Positions 1 through 9,559 of a stretch of 64,000 nt of DNA are shown in pieces; within the stretch, counting starts at the first letter, position 1; each line of letters starts with the position of its first letter. The notes beneath the pieces were generated by a model. That model made no database searches. It was not told where the DNA came from and saw only the letters and a program-made list of their open reading frames with translations. Source of the stretch: Lichtheimia corymbifera B2541 (Eukaryota; Mucoromycota; Mucoromycetes; Mucorales; Lichtheimiaceae). The position numbers and the translations under genes are program-made. Location: the NCBI GenBank assembly GCA_000697475.1, contig JNEU01001155.1:1-64000 (forward strand), read 5' to 3'.

Positions 1-328
1 TTCTGTACCCTCTGATGCTGTGAGGATTGATGCATGAATGACGGAATGGTTTTTCTGGCGCCTTCCGCGGGACCACCGTGCTCATCGAGAAATGATATAT
101 AATATTGCAAACGCTCCCTATCTCACGCTCCTTTAACTTCCATCTCTATTCTGGCCACACACACACACACACACAAATCGTCTTCGGGGGTTCGTATTGC
201 TGGCTCATTCAAGTTATGCTTCTTCCATGTACTCATTGCAACCATGTCATTGTAGCTGGCCACCCTTATCAAGCGTCTTCCCGCCATCTGTTGCTGCTAT
301 CAAGTCCCAATGCCATTAGCTCTTGTCA

Positions 329-700
329 CTCGCCTCCGCAACTTCCCCCTCCCCACTACTATCCATGTAAGCTTATCGTGTTGGTCTCATGTGTCTACTT
401 GGTTATGCTGACATCTTATGTTAGGAGGGATAAAACCACGGCACAGCCACCACCACCGAAGCCCTCCCCTAACCACGGAGAAGCGACGGATGCAGGGTAT
501 ACCCCTGCGTTCCCTCGGGGTATGTAATGGTATTTGGGTATTGTGATCTTTCATTGTTGATACTAACAACATTCTTTTCCTATGGTTCTTATTCCGTGAT
601 CTCTTTGGCCTTCGTTTCCTTTTTGGTTATCGTATTCCTTTTATGGGTTACTTCATCTTAATAAAGATATAAGAATACATTAGATTTTTGACACAATGTA
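329..700 (+). repeat. repeat unit R1, spliced-leader-like
   Basis: This unit matches R2 (about 2390-2760) in order. Shared blocks are 'tcactcgcctccgc', 'ataaaac.acggcacagcc', 'ggtatttgggt.ttgtgatctt' and 'ccgtgatctctttgg' followed by 'cttcgtttcctttttgg'. A GT...AG intron-like segment (367 to about 427) precedes 'ggataaaac', exactly as in R2. A second donor-like 'gtatgt' near 520 also matches a 'gtaagt' in R2. An AATAAA polyadenylation-like hexamer follows near 660, and a TATA-like 'gatatataat' lies near 93. No reading frame is conserved between the copies. Confidence 0.55.
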
Positions 701-2389
701 TTTTTTTTTCCTTGGCATCCTTTAATTCATGCAGTGACTCGTGCACATTCCCGTAACGCCTTGACGCCAATCGTTTGTGGATCTACAATGGCATACCCTT
801 CCGATATCTCCTTCTCACCAAGCAATGGTGGATCATCAATAACGTTTTCTTCCTCCAACATGTAGTCATTGGTCGCACTTCCCTCTCCCTTTTGTCACTC
901 GTGATACTTTTGGATTCATGCATTATTCCCGCAATGTCCCATTGCTTATCTCCTCCTCATACACCAATGAGGGATCAACAATGACACTTTTTTTTATTTG
1001 CACACGCGACCATGTAGGTCGAGGCATACTTTTCGACTCATGTTGTCTCTCGCTTATCACTCGTGATGCTCTTGAATTCATGCATTCATGCATTCATCCC
1101 CAACAAATGTCATTTTTTACCCTTATCTTGTGCTTCTGGGAGGTATAGATGCAATAAAATTTGTACATTATTCATTATTCTACACTCTCACATGCTTGTG
1201 AGATGACGCATGAATGAGTGAATGTGTTTTTTTCGTAGCCATTTATGGGATCGTGCCCATTGAGAAATGATGCATGAATGTATGAATTTGTTTTTGCAGC
1301 CTCACATGGGATCGCTCTCGTTGAGGAAACGACGCCCGTGTTAGAGACATCCACCTGATGTTGGTGCAGCTGCCATCAACAACCCGGTTTTCTTTACATA
1401 GACATCCCTATGCACTTCCATCACACTGAATCATGCAATAAGTTTAATGAAATGTCATTCAGGCTCATTCATCGTTGTTGATAACTGCTATATTCTTAAA
1501 ACGAATTCGATTTATTAACGATAGGGGAAGGGGAAAATAATCAGCGAACGTAAATCTGATGCGTCATTGTGATGTAGGGGAAAAGGATCCTATCATTTGG
1601 CCACTTGCAAAAAGAGCGCACGCGTAGAGAGGAATATGGGTTAGCAAACAATGGTTCCAATTTAGTGCGTCATTGTGATCCGAGAAAAAAGATCCTTCCT
1701 TTGAGAATGTGAAAAAGAACGCCCGTGTATGAGACATTCACCTGATGTTGATGATACTGGAGCTCTGGATCCTCGTTATCTTTCCTACTTGGATCTACTC
1801 TTTTCCATTTTCACAGCCCCAACTCTATATAAGCATGATTGGACATGGACCATTTTCCATCACTTTCTTCTCGCTCTTCTCTCTTCTCTCTTCTCTATAC
1901 AATCTTACTCTCTTGCTCTATGCATTGCTCTATCACGAAGCGCTGTTCTTACAATCAAGCCTTGCTGTTACTCTCCAAGACTGCTGTAGCCCTCTACTAT
2001 CACTCGGTGGTCCTTGCTATTACTTTCAGTTGTGGGTGTCATGTTCTTTGATCCATGGTCCTTGCTCTTGCCATATCATGTCATTGGGTCTGACAACAGG
2101 CAGCAGTCATTGTTGTCGCGTCGTCATCAAGCAGAAAACGTCGGTGGTGTCATGGTATTGGTGGAACCTTGGTACATTTTGTCTACGGGTCTTGGTCATG
2201 CACACTATTGCACTGGTCTGACAACATGCAGGCGTTATCTTTTCTGGTGTTATTGTCATCAAGCGAAGGATTATTTTTGCTCAAGTCGACGGTCAAGTTC
2301 CTTGTTCATGGTCCATGGCCAAGATGGTGGTCAAGTTCCTTGTTCAGCAAGGATTGTTCTTATTTATTATTTATTCGGTGTCCCTCGTC

Positions 2390-2760
2390 TCCACTCGCCT
2401 CCGCCTTTCCCCTTTCCCCCTTGTATCCTCCTCCTCAGCAAGGTAAGTCTGTCAAGTTTGGATCTTAATGTATGATTTATGTTGATATCTTCCAATAGCA
2501 GGGATAAAACAACGGCACAGCCATTTTCCGCCTCCCTACCTTGACCGGTAGAGGACATCGGCAGCTGGGTTCATCCCATGCGTTCTCTGCTTGCTGGGTC
2601 GAGTGGGGGTAAGTTGGTATTTGGGTGTTGTGATCTTTCTTTTACTATGGTTCCTCTTCCGTGATCTCTTTGGTCTTCGTTTCCTTTTTGGATATTTTTT
2701 ATTCCTTTTGTGGATTACTTCATCTTATCAACATTCAATTATTCAATAATAAGAATATCA
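2390..2760 (+). repeat. repeat unit R2, probable leader of downstream gene
   Basis: This is the second copy of the R1 unit. It contains a strong intron-like segment (GTAAGT at 2443, ending CAG at 2501) before 'ggataaaac', then a second consensus donor 'ggggtaagt' near 2609. A TATA-like 'ctatataagc' lies near 1826. The unit ends only about 45 bp before the ORF starting at 2803, so it could be the 5' untranslated leader of that gene; this is an inference. R1 would then be an orphaned duplicate of the leader. Confidence 0.5.
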
Positions 2761-2802
2761 TGCTTGCTTTAAGAAGCTTTTCTTTTTATTCTCATTTGCG
2801 AT

Positions 2803-4404
2803 ATGTCAATGCATCTTGACTCTCCATTGCCATGTTCTCACTTGTCATTCTCTCTGCATCTCAACTCTTTCACTGATTTGGAGTCAACCCTTATGGCTTC
2901 AGGTTACAGCAGCAACCACCACAACAACGATAACTATGATAGCACCATGCAGTTGTCGTCACCTAACAACAATCCTGCATTAATCTCGCCTTGTTATTTG
3001 GGTTGTTCAATCGATCAAGGAGACGAGGAGGAAGAGGAGGATGAGGATCGAGGAAAGAAAATGATACCAGCTTCTATACAAGACTCATTACAAGGAGTGA
3101 TGGACGTGGCTATAAAGCTTGCCGTGTCGCATTGGTGTTGCATCGCGTTCAAAGTGGCTCCTGTATCATTAAATGACATCCAGTGTTGGAAGGATCACAC
3201 GCTCTCTATCCGTTACTGCATCGCAGCCATCAGCTTGATATCTCTTTCATCCCACCACCATCAAGAGAACAAAAAACGACGCCGAGATGCTGCCATTGTT
3301 TTATATCAACGAGCACGTTATGCGGTGGATGGTGCAGGGCTTTATTCAATGGACAACTTGTCAACAACAGCAACCACAATCGATCCAATGATGATTCAAG
3401 CGTACTTTTGTCTTTCGTATACAAGCAATCTATTGGGATTCTACGAACATCAACGTACCTGGGCAGGTTTAGCAGCGACATCTCTGATACAATCACGACC
3501 AATGATCGGTGAGAATCGGGCACTATTGCAGTGTTGGTACCGTTGGTACTACGTGGATGCATGGGTGTCCTTGACTTCCGGTCGACACCGCTTATTACCA
3601 GATGAACTGCCTTCCCCTCCACCATTCCAAGACGACGACAACCATCACCACCACCACAACAACAATGATTTACGGCCTTTTGCAGTCCTTGCACATCACA
3701 TGAGACGACTAAAAAACAGGAATGATATCAAGACACAACGCCTGCTCAATGACTTGGATCAATGGTGGCACAACTTAAGCAGTGACCGTAACACAACTCT
3801 GAAAAATAGCGACCCGCATCTACACCTCTGCTTTTATGCCATGCGACTTGTTGTATTATTCCAATTATTGATGCGTCGCGATACACAACAATGCGTTCCA
3901 AGAACATTGCTTGTAGAGTGCTTGTACACCAATCTGCAACTTTTATCCGGGTTACAGCATTTACGTGATACTGGGTGCGACCACAGTACTTACCACAGCC
4001 TCTTCCTTGCTATTCATAACACTGCACGTGATGTCTTCCTTCACACATCATCGCCTGACATGGACTCGAGTTGTTGCGAGCAGCAGCAGGATCAGAAAAG
4101 ATTACATCACGTGGCTATTGATCAGCTGAAAATCAATATCGAGCTCATGGAAAGCACTGCAGCCTATGTCAATGATGTTTATTGTCTACGTCAATATGCA
4201 GCCCAATGTCGCCGTGACGCAATCTCCTTGGGGATCTCCATGACTGAAAAGAAACAACATCAAGAATCATTATACCAGGAACAAGGCCGTCAAGTAGGCA
4301 CAGTCTTATTTCGATTACCCAAGTCATCCACTTCTGCACCTTCTCAACATCATCCTGCTGGTAGCACCATTTGTTATGATGGTATCCATCTTTCTGCATT
4401 GTAG
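2803..4404 (+). CDS. fungal transcription-factor-like protein without zinc cluster
   Basis: A single-exon frame of 533 aa; a shorter start (Met-Ala-Ser-Gly at 2893) is equally plausible. Around residues 90-290 the helical pattern, and especially a stretch 'WYRWYYVDAWVSLTSGRHR' followed by L-P-D-E-L-P, resembles the middle homology region of fungal Zn2Cys6 regulators (Fungal_trans domain). No C6 zinc cluster or other DNA-binding motif is visible in the frame or just upstream. An acidic run (residues about 73-85) and Asn/His-rich linkers are present. It converges on the LST2-like gene, whose end is 146 bp away. It could be a cofactor-type regulator or a gene that lost its DNA-binding exon. The product class is moderately likely; targets are unknown. 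Confidence 0.55.
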   Translation: MSMHLDSPLPCSHLSFSLHLNSFTDLESTLMASGYSSNHHNNDNYDSTMQLSSPNNNPALISPCYLGCSIDQGDEEEEEDEDRGKKMIPASIQDSLQGVMDVAIKLAVSHWCCIAFKVAPVSLNDIQCWKDHTLSIRYCIAAISLISLSSHHHQENKKRRRDAAIVLYQRARYAVDGAGLYSMDNLSTTATTIDPMMIQAYFCLSYTSNLLGFYEHQRTWAGLAATSLIQSRPMIGENRALLQCWYRWYYVDAWVSLTSGRHRLLPDELPSPPPFQDDDNHHHHHNNNDLRPFAVLAHHMRRLKNRNDIKTQRLLNDLDQWWHNLSSDRNTTLKNSDPHLHLCFYAMRLVVLFQLLMRRDTQQCVPRTLLVECLYTNLQLLSGLQHLRDTGCDHSTYHSLFLAIHNTARDVFLHTSSPDMDSSCCEQQQDQKRLHHVAIDQLKINIELMESTAAYVNDVYCLRQYAAQCRRDAISLGISMTEKKQHQESLYQEQGRQVGTVLFRLPKSSTSAPSQHHPAGSTICYDGIHLSAL

Positions 4405-4550
4405 AACAATTCCTTTGATACGATATTTGTACAACAACAATAACAGCATGATTCTTTGAATGATAACAATGGGAATGTGATGTGATGGGTGTGTGCGTGT
4501 GGGAGATGATGATGAACAACGTAATACAAAAAAAGAGAGGGAAATGGGTT

Positions 4551-5901
4551 CTAGATGGCTAATTCAAGTACTGTACTCTCGGACACCGATTCAGGGTACA
4601 TGTCGTCATACTGAGTTGATTCGGGTTGAGGAGGATAAAAAGGCGAAAATAGATGGCGAAGTACCATATTGAATGATCGTGCATTGTTACCAACGCGCAA
4701 GCCATCTGCAATAGCACATACGTGTGTATAAATCGTGCTTTCCAGTGATGTTGGTTGATCATTCCAGCCATAAACGAGAGCACGTTCAATCCTTAAGTGA
4801 TGCTCCACAAATGCTGCTGGTGAAGCAGTTGATTCAAGTTGCTCCACGCTATCCAAAAGACGAGTAACCATGTCTTGCTGAATGCCACCCGTATTAAACC
4901 AAGCTACCAAACATGGATGCTGATGATGTTTTCGCCAATGAGAAATGTGAGAAAGCCAAGTCATACCAGCAAGTACAGCGAGACGAGGCATGGCAATAAA
5001 AGCGACTGGATCCAAATCTTGTAGTATGTCAAGTGTAACAAGTTTTTGTGTCAGGGCACGATCGAGGGTCATTGGAAGTAGCTGTGTGAGAGCATCACAA
5101 AACAATTCGGCTGGCAATGGATTGCTGCTATGATGATTATTTGTCATTGGCTGATTTGATGCATTCTGCCATAGTGTGGTTTTTGAATCGCCAAAAACAG
5201 CTCGGCTATAACTTGCATACAATGCCGATTCAAATGTATCATAGTTGTGCATCAGCTCGTTTAGCTGAGTCGTTAATAAATGTGTAGGTTGGGTAAAGTG
5301 GGCTAGCGCTTGTGCACGGGCCAAGCGGCGTACTTCTTGAAGCGCAGTGTAAAGACGATCTGCCAATGGACGTAAAGCTTTTTGCTCGTTTGAATCCAGG
5401 TGACGAATGTAGTAACCGTGGCGCAATACTTGGCTTGCAAAAACCACACCTTCCTGAAATCGCCTTGTGCAAGTAGTAGTGTCGTTGTTTGTGCACAGGG
5501 CACCCTTGTGCAACACATGCAGTGTGTCAAGTAAGATCCGCTGGGCTCGATGCATTTCATTTGTATTGCCTTGTCGCACGTTGGCTATCCGTTGTTCATC
5601 TGCAATTCACATCCTTGGATCAGTCTAAACCCTTTCTTTCGCAAATCTCACGCAAACACTCAATGGCTCCCGTTTTCCCGCATGTATATAGCCATTATGG
5701 TCACTCACCAGCATAATAAACAAGGGAGAGCAAATTTTGCTTTTCGAGCTTCGGTGGTCGTCCATCTGAAGGGCTAGTCTCCATATGAAATACGTCAAAT
5801 GGAATTTCATGCTCCTTGGTAACATGTCCTCGTTTGTGGCTATTGTCACGTTCTTTGCGAGCCATGGTAAGTTTTACGGTATACAGTGCGAGTGGATCCA
5901 T
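4551..5901 (-). CDS. LST2: LST2-like endosomal signalling protein lacking FYVE domain
   Basis: Two exons, complement(4551..5599, 5709..5901), give 413 aa. Joining at GT/AG creates 'LLSLVYYADEQRIANV', which matches the start of the LST2/ZFYVE28 N-terminal domain (animal versions read FYYADEELN). Further matches are 'ALRPLADRLYTALQEVRR' and, near residue 255, 'DPVAFIAMPRLAVLAGM', the hallmark 'PALMFTIPRLAIVCGL' region of the family. Animal LST2 is an endosomal negative regulator of EGFR signalling with a C-terminal FYVE finger. This copy ends soon after the N-terminal domain and shows no FYVE cysteines. A second in-frame Met (MARKERDN) could be the start instead. Family assignment rests on motif recall. 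Confidence 0.72.
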
Positions 5902-6447
5902 TGTTGTGCGTGAGAGAGAGAAAGTGGAAGAAGAATACAAAAAAAAAGGGAGAGAGAAGTACAAAGTGTTAACAAGTAAAGAAGGGAGTGGATGATCCTG
6001 CAGGTTTCTATTTTAATACAACCAGGGGGGTCGGTGCGGTGGATACGAAAAAAAAAGTGCATAAGCGTGTAATTTGATGTCCAAAAAGTTTATGTGATGA
6101 CACTAGTTTCAGAATATGTTGTGTATCGACCCGTATAAAAAATGACAGTTTTGTGCTTGCAACGAGATGAAACGCTATTGCTAAAGGATTGATCGCTCAC
6201 TTTGACCTTCCCACCCTCCCCCCTTGCGACATCGGATCACCAAAAAAAATCACAATACATGGGTTACTCAGCATCACATCTCCTTGCTGAGAAGCAAAAA
6301 GAAAAATCATGCAACATGAAAAGGGATCGTCAAACGGGATGCGGGCGTCGATCTCAACTCTTATTATGTTGTTGTGAAAAAATAGGGGTAGACTGCAGTT
6401 TAAATGCATGATGCAGCTTCTATCCTCTCCAAATGAGCATGCAGTCG
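5902..6447. other. intergenic, tail of 666-aa gene and LST2 promoter
   Basis: This stretch lies between the 3' end of the 666-aa gene and the start of the LST2-like gene, both on the minus strand. Only short low-complexity frames are present; I see no further coding signal or RNA gene. Confidence 0.6.
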
Positions 6448-8816
6448 CTATAATGAAGGTCGTATGAGTTTTTCCCATGGGGCGTCATGCATGATTTGTG
6501 TCACTTTTTTTACCTGAACACGCCACCCATCTACATCCGCTCTACCAGCCAACTCGACGATCCGATCGACAAATGACAGCACCGTGTCTTTCATGTGAAT
6601 GGTACTCATGATGGGATTTGTCATGATATTGGCATGTCGAGAAATAGTCGTGGGTCCTGAACCACCATTGCCTCCTGCCGACGACGAAAAGGTGCGTGAT
6701 GCTGTGCTGCTGCTGCTGCTGCTGCTGCAATTTGTTTCAATGACAGCCATTGCACGTACCGTGATCTCCACTAGCATCGATGTCAGATTTTCCAACACAG
6801 TCAATGACTCATTGTCGTGAACTGGTTCATAGGGTGGTGGTGGTGCTGCATATGTACTATCAACATCGCTCCATCCATGTTGTTGCTGTGGCACTGCAGG
6901 TTCATCTTGTAGGGATTGCAGTGATGTCAAGATCCGCATCATATTATCCATCCATTGCATTAAACGAATATCCACACGAGTGTGTCGCGTGCTGCTTGTG
7001 TTCATCATGTTGCTGCTTGTGCTAGGTTTACCACTGCTACGTTGCTGCAATTGCGTTTCTTGTAAAAGCTCCAAGCCTTCTGACACCCACTGACCGTATA
7101 CGGTTGCCAGCACACGACATCCATAGATGAGTTTTCTCGAAGGCAATCCAATAAATGAAGTCGTACTTGAAATAAATTCCAACCCACACGCAATGGATTC
7201 CATCAGCTATGAAGAAAAAAGTATAAGATAAAATAGCCTGTGCTTATTTTCGTGGCGTACCTTTTCGCCTTCAGGATGCCGCATGAGTTCTCGCATATCA
7301 TTGACTAGGCTTCGTAATCGAGAACATGCCATGTCAAGTTCACTGATAAGCCCAATACACAAGTTGTAGAACCACCCTTTCGCCATCGCTAGCAATTGCT
7401 CATCCACCGGTAATCCCATTGCTTTCCATTCTAGCCCGTTTTGTGCCAAATTGTCGCCATACAATGCCATCTTTTCAGAAAGAACCGATTGGAGTCGTCG
7501 TGTATCAGCCAAAAGATCATCGGTACGTGGTATAGATTGAGTGGACAGTTGCTTCATATCCTCTACAGCCTATTATTTAACGTCAGTCTCGGCGTGTGTT
7601 GAGAGACATATATTACTTGCCTGTACATAAGCCATGCTCTTGTTGATATGTCCTTCAAACGCCTTCCATTCTGGAAAGATATCCTGTGATCAAGACGAAT
7701 AAGGTTAATGTCACTCCATGTATACATTGATTTTCCCACAGACCCAAACATTTACCACAAAAGCTATGGATTGATCACCGCTCAATTCATTGGCGATCTT
7801 CAGGATACGAGCAAGGTTGTCTTTGATTTCCATGAATCGCTGTGCATCACTCTTTGTTGGATCATGACTGCCATCGATTTCGGATAAGTAATGATGTAGC
7901 TGTTTCTGCTTCTCCTCAAACAGTTGTCGATATTCAAGGACGTTAAAGTTTTGTCGTTGAGCTTGTGCTTTGATCCATTCATCAAAATCCATCGTATGGT
8001 GTGGTAATCTCGTTCCATTACTAATCCTTCGCAATAACAATGATGGGTCTTCGCCATTATACATGGCATTGGATGATGATGGTTGTGGACTGGATCGTCG
8101 ACTGGATATCATTTTGTGATAAACGCGTGATGATGATGATGATGATGATGGTGGGTTGGGTGATGGTGATGATAATGATGATGAGGTATTGTTGTTGGCA
8201 GAAATAGGAGTACGCATAGGTGATGAACTTGCACTCATGACTACATCAGCATCGTCTGTGGATGAGGAAGGAGTTGGAGTAGGATTGCGACCACTGACAC
8301 TGAGACTACGCGCAATATCGTTGGCAAGGTTGGATGAAATTCGTTGCATTTTGCGATCTCGTGCATGATCCAGAAAACTGCTACGCTTTCTCTTGGTTGC
8401 TGTCACATTGCCGGCAATCGATCTTAACCCTTTAGAAAAAAACGTGTAAGCCCTGCTTTTTTCAATGTATATCAATCCCTTGCAACCCCCCAGGATCATC
8501 ATCATCACCCCCTTGGTGAATTCTTTACCTTTGACTTGGGTGATAGGTGTCTTATCACGCGTATAATCCGATCGTTGCGCGCTTGTATTCAACTGCTCCA
8601 AACCCGATTCTCTTGCAAAGCTATCCTCTATTTCAATTCAACGTGCAATGCAACGACGATCAGTAAATCTAAAGTCAAGATTGGAACACACCACCACCGC
8701 CACCATTAGTCATAGCTACCCAACATGCTCAGAATGACTTTGAGACAGTCGGTCCATATATCGTCCTCAGACTGGATACCGCCTAGCATAGGTTTATCGT
8801 TCCCATGTTTATCCAT
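6448..8816 (-). CDS. unrecognised 666-aa protein, six exons
   Basis: The model is complement(6448..7206, 7261..7569, 7621..7683, 7756..8429, 8429 end of exon joined to 8529..8627, 8720..8816), i.e. exons listed from 3' to 5'. The lengths sum to 2001 nt, an exact 667 codons. The intron between 7621 and 7569 has a GC donor (CAG|GCAAGT); the others are GT-AG. The N-terminus reads MDKHGNDKPM; residues about 80-200 are Ser/Pro-rich and disordered. A helical region follows with 'DFDEWIKAQAQRQNFNVLEY' and 'ELSGDQSIAFV'. The C-terminal half carries many predicted helices interrupted by a Ser tract encoded by a CTG/CAG repeat near 6705-6727. I do not recognise the family. A kinase domain, as in Ssk2-type MAPKKKs, was looked for at the C-terminus and is absent. 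The function is unknown. Confidence 0.75.
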
Positions 8817-9559
8817 AGTCAGAAGGAGTAGTGTGTGTAAAGATTAAAGCATAAAAAACATGTCTCTCTTGACCCCGCTGGCTTATTCGGTAGTTCCAAA
8901 GCGACCCTTTCTCCGCTATCCTCATTGCTCAGATCTTTGGAATCGACCTCCTATTCCTTACAAATGCTTGGGCCCGTGGTAGTACACGTACAAGCGGATC
9001 AAATTGATTACTTTTGTGTCATCATTTATCCAGTGGAAGGGAAAAATGAAGCACTATGATGCAGGAGTATACGGATATGCAGGATGAATAAAGATAATCT
9101 CTACAAGGGAGAAGAGAGAAAATGGGAACTATTATTATTGTTACTAGGACAACAACAACAACAACAATGGCGCAACCGAGATTACTCTTTAAAGTAATAA
9201 TGTAGTAATAAGAATCGTAGGCTTAGTTGATATTGATAAAAAGAAGGAGAGAAGGATAAGGCGTTGTTGTTCCGAATGATGGGAATAGTTCACTATGGCT
9301 ACTACTACTATTACTACTAGGTCTGGTCATAGGTAGCTACCAAATATGACATATATAGATTACTCGTGATAGGTTTTCAACCACAACAACCCCGAAGAAG
9401 GAAAAAGAAGGGAGGGATCTGAGAGAGGAGGGGGGGTGGAGTGGAGAGAGGGAATTGGGTTGGGGCCTATTATATAGCTATAATCTTTAGTATTCCTGTT
9501 TCAGAGCACACAAAGTGGCGGTTTGCTTCGTTGTTCAGTAGTTTGGTGTCAGCTTTTAC
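8817..9559. other. divergent intergenic region
   Basis: This separates the 666-aa gene (minus) from the Abp2-domain gene (plus) and should hold both promoters. It contains short ACA/ACT-type simple repeats near 9150-9175 and 9295-9320, and a purine-rich stretch near 9400-9455. No coding or RNA gene is evident. Confidence 0.55.

Larger units (their letters stand above)
1..2760. repeat. gene-free block of degenerate direct repeats
   Basis: No convincing protein gene lies here; the open frames are short, overlapping and low in complexity. The block is built from old, diverged repeats. Two copies of a unit of about 370 bp lie at about 329-700 and 2390-2760. Copies of a unit of about 65 bp around 'gatgcatgaatg...gagaaatgat' lie at about 28-98, 1205-1275 and 1266-1330. 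Copies of a unit of about 150 bp lie near 790-930 and 940-1090, sharing 'cactcgtgat' and 'ttcatgcatt'. A CA dinucleotide run lies near 155-175. No terminal inverted repeats and no transposase or reverse transcriptase frames were seen. Confidence 0.7.

Noticed and set aside
329..2760. R1 and R2 as long terminal repeats of a retroelement
   Set aside because: The sequence between them has no reverse transcriptase, integrase or gag frames and no primer-binding site, and the repeats contain intron-like signals.
6448..8816. N-terminal regulatory region of an Ssk2/Wis4-type MAPKKK
   Set aside because: Considered because of gene size and helical texture, but no kinase domain follows and I cannot recall a convincing motif match.
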